A stretch of 64,000 nucleotides of DNA from Gallalistipes aquisgranensis (GTDB taxonomy: Bacteria > Bacteroidota > Bacteroidia > Bacteroidales > Rikenellaceae), in NCBI RefSeq assembly GCF_014982715.1, contig NZ_JADCJY010000001.1, positions 124,001-188,000 of the forward strand, in the 5' to 3' direction. The position numbers were made by a program, and so were the translations under genes. A model generated the notes under the pieces. That model saw only the letters and a program-made list of their open reading frames with translations. It ran no database searches and was not told the origin of the DNA. Below are positions 1 through 7,743 of the stretch, piece after piece (within the stretch, counting starts at the first letter, position 1; the number at the start of each line of letters is the position of its first letter).

Positions 1-565
1 TCGGGAGGCGGAATTCGGGAATGCCGTACTCCAGTACGCCGCCGACCTTGTGCAGCGCCTCGAAGATCGTCACCTCGTAGCCCATTTTGGCCAGGTCGGC
101 GGCACAGGCCAGTCCGCTGGGACCGCTGCCCACCACGGCCACCTTGCGGCCGTTCGGTGCGGCCGCCTCAGCGAACCGTTTCCCGTTTTCGATGCTCCAG
201 TCTCCCACGAAACGCTCCAGTTTGCCGATGGCTACCGGCTCGCCCTTGATGCCCAGGATACAGGAGCCTTCGCATTGGGTCTCCTGCGGGCAGACGCGTC
301 CGCAGACCGAAGGCAGCGAACTGTCCTCGGCGATGATGCGGGCGGCGCCTTCGAAATCGCCTTCCGCCACACGGGCGATGAACTGCGGAATCTGGATCGA
401 AACCGGGCAGCTCTCCACGCAGCGCGGCTTCTTGCAGTTCAGACAGCGGGAGGCCTCCAGACGCGCCTCCTCCGCGTTGTAACCGTAGCACACCTCATCG
501 AAGTTGGCGGCCCGGACTTTCGGGTCCTGTTCGCGCACGGGAACCCGCGGTATCTTGTTTGCCAT
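1..565 (-). CDS. gltA: NADPH-dependent glutamate synthase small-subunit-like protein / NfnB (3' end outside window)
   Basis: The visible 188 N-terminal residues have the layout of the GltD/GltA flavoprotein family. Two cysteine clusters (C41, C44, C49, C53 and C88, C92, C98, C102) would bind [4Fe-4S] centres, and a dinucleotide-binding VVGSGPSG lies at residues 144-151. The C-terminal two thirds, with the NADPH domain, run off the left edge. In anaerobes this protein pairs with the FAD/[2Fe-2S] protein encoded at 1480-2364 to form NfnAB, a bifurcating NADH-dependent reduced ferredoxin:NADP+ oxidoreductase. The nearby partner gene makes that reading more likely than a true glutamate synthase subunit, but this is inferred from context. 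The ATG at 565 is 2 bases after the stop of the upstream lipoprotein gene, so its translation signals lie inside that gene. Confidence 0.93.
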   Translation of the reverse strand, partial: MANKIPRVPVREQDPKVRAANFDEVCYGYNAEEARLEASRCLNCKKPRCVESCPVSIQIPQFIARVAEGDFEGAARIIAEDSSLPSVCGRVCPQETQCEGSCILGIKGEPVAIGKLERFVGDWSIENGKRFAEAAAPNGRKVAVVGSGPSGLACAADLAKMGYEVTIFEALHKVGGVLEYGIPEFRLP

Positions 566-567
566 GT

Positions 568-1464
568 TTATTGAATTCGGTTTGAGTGTAAATATTTGTT
601 TTGTATGGTTGTCGTTTTGAATAACTGTCCGTTGATGTATATTCTGCAGGATACTTTCGCGCCGGTAATGGCCCTCGGATCTGGATAACCTACACGGCTT
701 CTGAGAGTGCACTGTTTGGCGAGTCCGGGTTGCAGTGGCGTCCCAAAAATTCCTGTGAAATAATCGGAGACGCTGGAAAGTTCCTCGTCGTTCGAGATAA
801 ATACCCCCTCTATCTTTATCCGTTCGGACAACGGTGCATCGGAGATGTTTTTCAACTTCATGATAACCATGGGCTGGTATAACACTTGGGTGGAATTCAG
901 GTCGATATATTCATAGAATCCGGTGTCGAATCCCGTCAGTTCCAGCCGTTCCGCGGCGGAAACTATTTTATTCCCGTCCCGGTCGAATTCGTATTCTGCC
1001 ACCAAAGCCCCGCTTTCGTATCGTGCCTCGCGAGACTGGGTCCCGTCTTGGCGGAACTCCTGCTCTGTCCCGTGCTTTTTGTTTTTCTGGTAAGAGGTTA
1101 CGCAACGGACCTCTCCACCGGGGTAGTAGCTTATGACTGTCCCGGAAACAAGGCCGTCTGCATAAGGGTATTCGGTCCGGATATTCCCGTTGGGGTAATA
1201 TTCGTAGCCGGTTCCGGTCTTTTTTCCATTTCGGACTTCGAATGCGGCTTGTTTGTAGCGTTCGGGGGCTTTCCGGTCGATTTTATGCCGGGGGTTATCT
1301 CGGGTATATATTACGGTTCCCGTGATCGGCTTGCCGCTCTTTTTATCGGTGCAGAACTGGGTAGCTTCATCCACACGAACGGTTGTACCGTCTATTTCGG
1401 ATGTAAATAGGCGACATCCGGTCATTGCCAACAGAATACCCGTAATCAATACCAACCGTTTCAT
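568..1464 (-). CDS. MORN/YwqK-like repeat lipoprotein inserted in the nfn gene pair
   Basis: A 298-residue protein. It begins with a hydrophobic signal and a lipobox ending at a cysteine (MTGC near residue 17), so it should be a lipoprotein. Residues about 74-165 hold repeated units of the type YYPNGNIRTEYPYADG and YYPGGEVRCVTSYQKNKKHG, resembling MORN / YwqK-type antitoxin repeats. Residues about 175-298 look like a beta-rich domain I do not recognise. It lies 15 bases after nfnA and 2 bases before nfnB on the same strand, so it is almost certainly co-transcribed with them. Base composition is clearly more AT-rich than both neighbours, which suggests later acquisition. Function unknown; nothing seen in the protein suggests redox chemistry. 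Confidence 0.85.
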   Translation of the reverse strand: MKRLVLITGILLAMTGCRLFTSEIDGTTVRVDEATQFCTDKKSGKPITGTVIYTRDNPRHKIDRKAPERYKQAAFEVRNGKKTGTGYEYYPNGNIRTEYPYADGLVSGTVISYYPGGEVRCVTSYQKNKKHGTEQEFRQDGTQSREARYESGALVAEYEFDRDGNKIVSAAERLELTGFDTGFYEYIDLNSTQVLYQPMVIMKLKNISDAPLSERIKIEGVFISNDEELSSVSDYFTGIFGTPLQPGLAKQCTLRSRVGYPDPRAITGAKVSCRIYINGQLFKTTTIQNKYLHSNRIQ

Positions 1465-1479
1465 AGCTCGTAAAAAATG

Positions 1480-2364
1480 TTATTTGTCCAGCCCGATTTT
1501 GCATACGTGGCCTTCCGCGCGTTCCTGCGCGATCTTTTCGGCCCGTTGTTCGAGACTGCGGTACATACCCTGGCGGCGCATGGCCTCGTCGAAGTCCACC
1601 TGGTGACCGTCGAATTCGGGGCCGTCCACGCAGGTGAAGACGGTCCGTCCGCCCACGCTCACCCGGCAGGCCCCGCACATACCCGTGCCGTCCACCATGA
1701 GCGTGTTGAGGCTCACGATCGTTTTGATGCCGTATTTTCGGGTCGTCGCCGCCACGAATTTCATCATGATCATCGGGCCGATGGCTACCACCAGGTCGTA
1801 CTGCTTGCCCTGCTTCTCGATCAGTTCTCCGATCAGGCCGGTGACCAGCCCCTTGTATCCTTCGCTGCCGTCGTCCGTGGCGATGTAGAGGTTGCCGGCC
1901 ACGGCGCGCATCCGGTCGGTCATGATGAGCATCTCCCGGCTCTTGGCGCCGACGATCACGTCCGCCTGTACGCCGTGTTCGTGTAGCCACTTCACCTGCG
2001 GATAGACCGGCGCCGTGCCCACGCCGCCGGCCACGAAGAGAATTCTCTTCGTGCGGAGGCTCTCGGGCGGTTCCGACACGAATTCAGAGGGACGTCCCAG
2101 CGGTCCGGCGAAATCGGCGATCGAATCGCCGGCGCCGAGGGCGCAGAGTTTTTTGGTGGATACGCCGATGGTCTGGACGACGATGGCCACCCAGCCCGCG
2201 GCGGGATCGTAGTCGGAGATAGTGAGCGGCACGCGCTCCCCCTGTTCGTCCACGCGGACGATGACGAACTGGCCGGGCCGGGCGGAGTGGGCCACGCGCG
2301 GAGCTTCGATGCGCATCTGCCAGATGTTGGCGGCGAGTTCGGTTTTCTCTAAGATCTTGAACAT
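1480..2364 (-). CDS. nfnA: Sulfide/dihydroorotate dehydrogenase-like FAD/NAD-binding protein, NfnA-type subunit
   Basis: A 294-residue protein of the ferredoxin-NADP reductase / PyrK-like family. An FAD-binding barrel carries RVPLTISD (residues 44-51), an NAD(H) domain carries GGVGTAP (113-119), and C230, C233 and C245 in DGTGMCGAC...FTC are placed to bind a [2Fe-2S] cluster. Length and cysteine pattern match the small subunit of NADH-dependent reduced ferredoxin:NADP+ oxidoreductase and of sulfide dehydrogenase. The partner flavoprotein follows on the same strand but is separated by the lipoprotein gene at 568-1464. The protein has no signal peptide and should be cytoplasmic. The DUF1573 gene lies 37 bases upstream on the same strand and may share a transcript. 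Confidence 0.92.
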   Translation of the reverse strand: MFKILEKTELAANIWQMRIEAPRVAHSARPGQFVIVRVDEQGERVPLTISDYDPAAGWVAIVVQTIGVSTKKLCALGAGDSIADFAGPLGRPSEFVSEPPESLRTKRILFVAGGVGTAPVYPQVKWLHEHGVQADVIVGAKSREMLIMTDRMRAVAGNLYIATDDGSEGYKGLVTGLIGELIEKQGKQYDLVVAIGPMIMMKFVAATTRKYGIKTIVSLNTLMVDGTGMCGACRVSVGGRTVFTCVDGPEFDGHQVDFDEAMRRQGMYRSLEQRAEKIAQERAEGHVCKIGLDK

Positions 2365-2401
2365 ATTTCGGTACGGTTTCTTGTTTGTCTTTTTCGGAAT
2401 G

Positions 2402-3487
2402 TTATTGCAGATTGGCCGTGAGCCGGATTTCCCGCAGGGGGCGGGTGGGGTCGTTCGTGACGAGGGAGATGCTGCGGAACAGCCGTCCCTTTTCGAAACC
2501 CGACAGATCGAGCGTGATGCGGAAAGTGGTTTTCGTATGCGGGGCGAGCTCGGTACCCTCCCGCAGAGAGCAGCTTACACCCGGCTGCGGCTGTATGGCC
2601 CGGACGATCAGAGGGGCTTCTCCGCTGTTGGAGAGGGTGAATTCGCGGCTGACCCTGCTTCCCTGCCGCACGTCTGAAAAGTTGTAGAACTGGGAATCGA
2701 GGTGGGCGCGGGGCCCCTGCTCCTTTCCTTCGCGGCTTAGGGAACGGAAATCGTCCGTGCCGATGGCGGTGACCGAAAGCGGTGTGGCGAAGCGTTTGCC
2801 GCCGACGGTCAGGTAGACCCTGGCGGAAGCTCTGCCCCACAGCTTTTCCCCGGTGAGGTCGCAAGTGAGGGTAAGTTCGCCTTTCCCTCCCGGGGGAACG
2901 GTCGCAGGGCCCGGGATTTTCAACCAGGGGCAGACGGGATCGGCGGCGGCCGACAGTGAGACCGTGCGTTCGGAGGTATTCGCATAGCGGATGACCATCG
3001 AACGTGCCGTTCCCTGTCCCACGTAGCTGAAATTGAGTGACATGCCGTCGATCCGTAGGCCGGAGGTGAGCGCGATGGGATAGTCGTCCTCGAGGGTGCG
3101 GGGACGGGGGATCACTTCGCCCCGCACGCGGATTACGTTGCGGCTGGTGCGGTTGCCGCTGATGATGTATATCTCTTTGTTGAAAGGGCCGGGCCGGTTC
3201 GCCGGGTCGTAGGTGATGCGGATCGTGCCCGTGCGTCCCGGCAGGACGGGGGCCTTCGAATATTCGGGAGTGGTGCATCCGCAGGAGACGGAGACCTCCT
3301 CGAGAACCACCGGTTTGCCGCCCGTGTTGGTGAAGGAGAAGGTGTGGCTGACCGGGCCGCCGAGCTCTTCGATTTTCCCGAAATTCCAGGTGTCTTCCTC
3401 GAATTTCAGTACGGATCGTTCCGCCTGCTGTCCGGTTGCGGAGACCGTCCACAGCAGCAGGCAGGCCAGCAGCGGTATATGTCTCAT
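2402..3487 (-). CDS. DUF1573 (ASH/Ig-like) exported protein
   Basis: 361 residues starting with a signal peptide (MRHIPLLACLLLWTVSATG). Two DUF1573-type segments are visible. The first, near residues 30-110, has the typical FGKIEELGGPVSHTFSFTN and VSCGCTTPEY signatures; the second, near 235-330, has FYNFSDVRQG and FTLSNSGEAPL. DUF1573 proteins are abundant envelope proteins of Bacteroidota with an immunoglobulin-like fold and no assigned reaction. An ATG 15 bases further upstream (3502) is also in frame, but it would fall at or before the predicted transcription start of the promoter box at 3507-3514, and the shorter start gives a cleaner signal peptide, so I use 3487. Confidence 0.9.
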   Translation of the reverse strand: MRHIPLLACLLLWTVSATGQQAERSVLKFEEDTWNFGKIEELGGPVSHTFSFTNTGGKPVVLEEVSVSCGCTTPEYSKAPVLPGRTGTIRITYDPANRPGPFNKEIYIISGNRTSRNVIRVRGEVIPRPRTLEDDYPIALTSGLRIDGMSLNFSYVGQGTARSMVIRYANTSERTVSLSAAADPVCPWLKIPGPATVPPGGKGELTLTCDLTGEKLWGRASARVYLTVGGKRFATPLSVTAIGTDDFRSLSREGKEQGPRAHLDSQFYNFSDVRQGSRVSREFTLSNSGEAPLIVRAIQPQPGVSCSLREGTELAPHTKTTFRITLDLSGFEKGRLFRSISLVTNDPTRPLREIRLTANLQ

Positions 3488-3506
3488 GCAGATTCGCGTC
3501 ATGGAG

Positions 3507-3514
3507 CAAAGATA
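3507..3514 (-). promoter_or_regulatory. Bacteroidota-type -7 box of the DUF1573 gene
   Basis: On the minus strand this reads TATCTTTG, an exact match to the TAnnTTTG -7 consensus. No good -33 TTTG is visible at 19-21 bases. Transcription would begin about 3500, giving a short leader and favouring the ATG at 3487. Confidence 0.6.
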
Positions 3515-3557
3515 ATGGTTGTCATCTGAAAAACGGTTCGGTTATTCAAAAATCGGC

Positions 3558-4514
3558 TTATCCGATGCGGAAACCCTCTTTTTTTAACACTTCCTTGTCC
3601 GTGTCTATGTCCGAGCCGGTGGTGGTGAGCATGTCCCCTACGATGGAGGCGCTCACTCCGCAGTGGAGCAGGCGGGGGAAGAGATGGGCGATCAGCGGAC
3701 GTCCCCCGGCCAGCCGGATGTGGGCCTGCGGGTTGACGATCCGGAAAAGCGCCGCAGTGGTCAGCACTTCGTCGTCTGTCAGGCGGGGCATGTTTTCCAG
3801 CGGTGTGCCCGGGATCGGGTTGAGAATGTTGAGCGGGATCGAGCGTATCTCCAGGTCCCGGAGCGTCACGGCCAGTTCGATCCGCTGGGCCATGCTCTCC
3901 CCCATGCCGATGATGCCGCCCGAGCAGAGCTCCAGACCCGCTTCCCGGGCCCGGCGCAGGGTTTGTATCTTTTCTTCCGTGGTGTGGGTCGTGCAGAGTT
4001 CCGGAAAATAGGAGGGTGCACTCTCCAGGTTGCAGTGGTAGCGTTCCACGCCGGCCTCCTTCAGCCGGCGTAGCTGGGCGGAGGTGAGCAACCCCATCGA
4101 GGCGCACAGACCGATCTTCACTTTCCGGCCGAGCTCTTCGTAGATGCCGCAGGCCTTTTCGAGATCGGTGTCCGAGAGGGTGCGGCCGCTCGTGACCAGC
4201 GAAAACCTCCGTACGCCCTTGGCCGCATTGTGGGCCGCCAGTTCGAGGGCCTCCCCGGCTCCGATCAGCGGATAGACATCCACCTGCGTGCGGTGGAACC
4301 GGGACTGGGAACACCACTTGCAGTTTTCGCTGCATCTTCCCGAACGGGCGTTGATGATGGAGCAGGTGTCGAACCCGTCGCCGAGAAAATGCGTGCGCAG
4401 ACGCCCTGCCATCGCCCAGAGGGCCTCGTGAGGCGTCTGCCGTTCCAGTTCCACGGCTTCCCCGTACTCTATGCGGTAGCCCTCCTTGATCCGTTGTTCC
4501 AGCCTGTCGTTCAT
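3558..4514 (-). CDS. bioB: Biotin synthase
   Basis: A 318-residue radical-SAM enzyme that inserts sulfur into dethiobiotin to make biotin. The radical-SAM cysteines are C61, C65 and C68 in CSENCKWCSQS. Downstream family motifs include YHCNLESAPSYF, CSGGIIGMGES, IPLNILNPIPGTPLE and RLAGGR. The [2Fe-2S] ligand region and length match BioB. It is divergent from bioD across a 75-base intergenic region, so the last two steps of biotin synthesis share one control region. No other bio genes are in the window. Confidence 0.97.
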   Translation of the reverse strand: MNDRLEQRIKEGYRIEYGEAVELERQTPHEALWAMAGRLRTHFLGDGFDTCSIINARSGRCSENCKWCSQSRFHRTQVDVYPLIGAGEALELAAHNAAKGVRRFSLVTSGRTLSDTDLEKACGIYEELGRKVKIGLCASMGLLTSAQLRRLKEAGVERYHCNLESAPSYFPELCTTHTTEEKIQTLRRAREAGLELCSGGIIGMGESMAQRIELAVTLRDLEIRSIPLNILNPIPGTPLENMPRLTDDEVLTTAALFRIVNPQAHIRLAGGRPLIAHLFPRLLHCGVSASIVGDMLTTTGSDIDTDKEVLKKEGFRIG

Positions 4515-4553
4515 CGTCGTGATATTTTACCCGCGAGCGGGACGAAATCCGTA

Positions 4554-4561
4554 CAAAGTTA
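4554..4561 (-). promoter_or_regulatory. -7 box for bioB in the bioB-bioD intergenic region
   Basis: The minus strand reads TAACTTTG, an exact TAnnTTTG match 40 bases before the bioB ATG. A weaker plus-strand candidate, TATTTTTA at 4563-4570, could serve bioD, so the two promoters would overlap back to back. I see no convincing operator dyad. Confidence 0.55.
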
Positions 4562-4589
4562 GTATTTTTACGCGAAAATTGTTCGGAAT

Positions 4590-5240
4590 ATGACACCGCT
4601 CGAACGCGTTTACTTCGTTACCGGGATCGACACGGATGCCGGAAAAAGCTATGTGACCGGGATGCTGGCCCGCGACTGGAGGGCCCGGGGCTGTCGGGTG
4701 ATCACCCAGAAATTCATTCAGACCGGCTGCACCGGGGCTTCCGAGGACATCGGGCTGCACCGGAAAATCATGGGGACGGGCCTTCTGCCGGAGGACCTCG
4801 ATTTCACGACCGCCCCGCTCCGCTTCACTTATCCCGCCTCGCCCGACCTGGCGGTACGGATCGACGGGAGGAAACTCGACCTCTCGCTCGTGGAGAAGAG
4901 CACGCAGCGTCTTCTGGAACGCTACGACACGGTGCTGATCGAAGGGGCCGGGGGGCTGATGGTGCCGCTGGAGGGTCTTTATACCACGCTGGATTACATC
5001 GCGGAGAGGCGGCTTCCCGTCATTCTGGTGACCAATCCCAAACTGGGAAGTATCAACCACACCCTGTTGAGTCTGGAGATGTGCCGGGTCCGGGGCGTGA
5101 AGGTCGGCTTCGTAGCCTATGATCTCTGTCCGGAGACTTCGCCGGAGATTACGGACGACACCCGCGAGGTGATACGCACCTATCTGGCGAAGACGATGCC
5201 GGAGTGTGTCTTCCTCGAATTCCCCTTCTGCCGGCTGTGA
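4590..5240 (+). CDS. bioD: ATP-dependent dethiobiotin synthetase
   Basis: A 216-residue P-loop enzyme forming the ureido ring of dethiobiotin from 7,8-diaminopelargonate, CO2 and ATP. The nucleotide-binding loop GIDTDAGKSYVTG is at residues 12-24, the substrate segment QKFIQTGCTG follows near residue 40, and EGAGGLMVPL near 119-128 is the conserved second half of the active site. Its length is normal for BioD. It is divergent from bioB. Its stop is only 5 bases from the stop of the convergent mechanosensitive channel gene, with no room for a separate terminator. Confidence 0.96.
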   Translation: MTPLERVYFVTGIDTDAGKSYVTGMLARDWRARGCRVITQKFIQTGCTGASEDIGLHRKIMGTGLLPEDLDFTTAPLRFTYPASPDLAVRIDGRKLDLSLVEKSTQRLLERYDTVLIEGAGGLMVPLEGLYTTLDYIAERRLPVILVTNPKLGSINHTLLSLEMCRVRGVKVGFVAYDLCPETSPEITDDTREVIRTYLAKTMPECVFLEFPFCRL

Positions 5241-5245
5241 CGGGT

Positions 5246-6445
5246 TCAGGCCTGTTTCGTCCGTTGTAAATCCTCTCCCGAGGGTCGCTGGAAAATCCGC
5301 AGGCCGAATTCTGGGAGCACGGCGATGACGTGGTCGGAGATTTCTCCCTGCAGCGCTTCGAACGGAATCCATTCGGTCGTCCGGGTGAAACAGTAGATTT
5401 CGACGGGAATGCCCTCGGCCGTCGGCTGGAGCATACGGACCATCTGCAACAGGTCGGGGTGGATGCCGGGATGATGCTGGATGTACCGCAGGAGATGGTT
5501 CCGGAAGACTTCCAGGTTGACCCTCTCCCGTTCCGGCGCCTCTTCCTCCTCTTCGGGTATCAGTCCCTTCTGGCGGAAACGGCGCAGCTCCTCCCCGGAG
5601 CAGAAATGCACCGTGTTGGCGTCAATCAGGAAGGAGCGCCTGATCCGCCGCCCGCCGCTCTCCCACATGCCCCGCCAGTTCTGGAACGAATCGCTGACCA
5701 GCGCATAGGGTGGGATCGTCGTGATGGTCTTGTCGAAGTTCTGGACCTTGACGGTCGTCAGCGTCACTTCAGTCACGTAGCCGTCTGCGCCGTACTTGCT
5801 CATGGTGATCCAGTCGCCGGGGCGCAGCATGTCGTTGGCCGAGAGCTGCACGCCGGCCACCAGTCCCAGAATGCTGTCGCGGAAGATCAGCATCAGCACG
5901 GCGGCCGAAGCTCCCAGTCCGGCCAGAATGCTCGTGGCGTCCTTCCCGATGAGCGTGCTGAGGATGAGGATGGCCCCGATGCAGACGGCCACTAGTTTGA
6001 TCATCTGGTAGATTCCCTTGAGCGGCCGGTCCCTCCAGGTTTCGTGGTGGCTCGATATTTCGTACAGCGTGTTCAGCAGCAGGCTGATGAACAGGAGCGA
6101 GACGACGACCAGATAGATCATGCAGATCTTCCTCAGAATGTCCAGCAGTTCCGGCATGTCCGGAAAGGCCAGCGGCAGCAGCATGTACCACACGACGGGT
6201 GGCAGCAGACGGCACACGCCGTGCAGCACCCGGTCGTTGAAAAGATGGTCGTCCCAGGTGGCCTTTGTCTGGCTGCTGATGGTCTGCAGGGCGGGAATGA
6301 CCAGATGGCGGAATATTTTGGTCGCCGCGTACGTCACGAGCAGGATTCCCAGAAGGATGACGGCCTTGGTCCCCCATTCGGTATAGATTCCGGAAAGGCC
6401 GGTCTTTTGAAGCATCTGCGATATCGTGTCATTCAACTCTTCCAT
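5246..6445 (-). CDS. MscS-family mechanosensitive ion channel (YbdG-like)
   Basis: 399 residues from the ATG at 6445. Several transmembrane segments fill the N-terminal half (for example the hydrophobic runs starting AVILLGILLVTYAA, VVWYMLLPLAF, ICMIYLVVVSLLFISLLL and LVAVCIGAILIL). The MscS pore helix and beta domain follow: ILAGLGASAAVLMLIFRDSI, LRPGDWI and VTEVTLTTVKVQNFD. Members open under membrane tension to release solutes during osmotic down-shock. The extra N-terminal helices place it with larger YbdG-like MscS proteins rather than minimal MscS. The frame stays open 57 codons further upstream, but that segment is proline/serine/arginine rich and lacks family character, so I chose the internal ATG. 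Confidence 0.9.
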   Translation of the reverse strand: MEELNDTISQMLQKTGLSGIYTEWGTKAVILLGILLVTYAATKIFRHLVIPALQTISSQTKATWDDHLFNDRVLHGVCRLLPPVVWYMLLPLAFPDMPELLDILRKICMIYLVVVSLLFISLLLNTLYEISSHHETWRDRPLKGIYQMIKLVAVCIGAILILSTLIGKDATSILAGLGASAAVLMLIFRDSILGLVAGVQLSANDMLRPGDWITMSKYGADGYVTEVTLTTVKVQNFDKTITTIPPYALVSDSFQNWRGMWESGGRRIRRSFLIDANTVHFCSGEELRRFRQKGLIPEEEEEAPERERVNLEVFRNHLLRYIQHHPGIHPDLLQMVRMLQPTAEGIPVEIYCFTRTTEWIPFEALQGEISDHVIAVLPEFGLRIFQRPSGEDLQRTKQA

Positions 6446-6707
6446 AGCCGGTGCATTTTTATCGACTTCGTTTTCCGGCTGGATTGCCGGGGCGGAACGA
6501 GAAATCCGGGTAAATTTACATAAAATTTTCTTTTCGACCGGCAACGGACCCGATTTTGCGCAGGAAGGAGGGCGGTGGTTTCCGGACTGTCCGGAACGGG
6601 AAACGGCCGGAAACATGGGAATGTTCCTCTGATAGTTTGGATCGATTGGTTTGACATCCTGGTCGGATTTTTTACCTGGGAAGGAATTCGGTGCGGCGGT
6701 AAAAATT

Positions 6708-6715
6708 TATCTTTG
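6708..6715 (+). promoter_or_regulatory. -7 box for the methyltransferase gene
   Basis: TATCTTTG, an exact -7 match, lies 45 bases before the ATG at 6761. It supports that start over the longer frame opening at 6575, which would begin upstream of the promoter. Confidence 0.55.
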
Positions 6716-6760
6716 CAGGCGGAAGGCCGGAAACGGTCGGTGTCGTTCACTTTTATATAT

Positions 6761-7543
6761 ATGACGGATATGGATCAGGCTTCGAAACGGATAGAAGATT
6801 TCGATTTTTCTTTGATCGCCGATTTTTTTCGGCGGCTCGACCGGCAGGGACCCGGTTCCGACGAGGCTACCCGCCGGGCGTTGATGCTGACGGGAGAACT
6901 TCCTGCCGGTGCCCGTATTGCGGACATCGGCTGTGGAACGGGGGCCCAGACGCTGGTGCTTGCCCGGGAAACTTTCGGACGGATCGCTGCCGTCGATCTG
7001 TTGCCCGAGATGCTCGACGGACTTCGGCGACGGATGGACCGTGCGGGATTCGGTTCCAGGGTGGAGGCCGTGCGGGCGTCGATGGACGATTTGCCTTTTT
7101 CCGCCGGGGAGTTCGACCTGATCTGGGCCGAGGGCTCGGTCTATAATATCGGTTATCGCCGGGGGCTGGAGTATTGGAGGCGTTTTCTGAAGCCGGGCGG
7201 TTGTGTCGCTCTGACCGAGGTCTCCTGGCTCTCCTCCCGCCGGCCTGCGGAAATAGAGGCGTATTGGCGGCGCAATTATGCCGAAACGGATACCGTTGCC
7301 GCCAAGATCGCTCAGATGGAGCAGGCCGGATTCCGTGCCGAGGCTCATTTCGTGTTGCCGGACGAATGTTGGACGGAGCATTATTATGAACCGATGGCCG
7401 CGGCGCTCGATTCATTCGAAAAGGAGTATGCTGCGCTTCCTGCCGCCCGGGAATTCGTGGTGAGGCAGCGCGAGGAGATTGCGCTCTACCGTGAGTACGG
7501 CTACTGTTACGGCTATGTCTTTTATATCGGCCGTAAAATGTAG
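6761..7543 (+). CDS. Class I SAM-dependent methyltransferase
   Basis: 260 residues. Motif I, ADIGCGTGAQTL, is at residues 54-65; the acidic residue ending strand 2 follows in AAVDLLPEML; a motif IV-like DLIWAEGSVYNIG and a post-core segment FLKPGGCVALTEVSW complete the Rossmann-like fold of the Methyltransf_11/25 type. The substrate cannot be read from sequence. The gene stands alone, between the divergent mscS-type gene and the GH3 gene, with its own promoter box. A second in-frame ATG three codons in (6770) is an alternative start. Confidence 0.85.
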   Translation: MTDMDQASKRIEDFDFSLIADFFRRLDRQGPGSDEATRRALMLTGELPAGARIADIGCGTGAQTLVLARETFGRIAAVDLLPEMLDGLRRRMDRAGFGSRVEAVRASMDDLPFSAGEFDLIWAEGSVYNIGYRRGLEYWRRFLKPGGCVALTEVSWLSSRRPAEIEAYWRRNYAETDTVAAKIAQMEQAGFRAEAHFVLPDECWTEHYYEPMAAALDSFEKEYAALPAAREFVVRQREEIALYREYGYCYGYVFYIGRKM

Positions 7544-7650
7544 TCTGTATTCCGGTGCTGCCGGCCGGACTCCGTACGGTGGCGAGTGAAAGAAGGCTGA
7601 AGGAAAGATATTCTGCGCGTTTTTTTCTGTTCCTGTAGGGGCGGGATCGG

Positions 7651-7681
7651 TTGGATTTTCTCCGGGAAATGCTTATCTTTA
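7651..7681 (+). promoter_or_regulatory. Promoter of the GH3 / symporter pair
   Basis: TTGG at 7651-7654, a 19-base spacer and TATCTTTA at 7674-7681 fit the Bacteroidota TTTG-N19-TAnnTTTG promoter with one mismatch in each box. The ATG follows 62 bases later. Confidence 0.6.
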
Positions 7682-7743
7682 TACACTCTCCGGGCGATTT
7701 GTTGCCGTGAGTCCGGATAAACCCTGAATAAACTGATTACAAG

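Noticed and set aside
1-565. Left-edge gene as true glutamate synthase small subunit
   Set aside because: Not excluded, but no large-subunit gene is present and the NfnA-type partner is nearby, so the Nfn reading is preferred.
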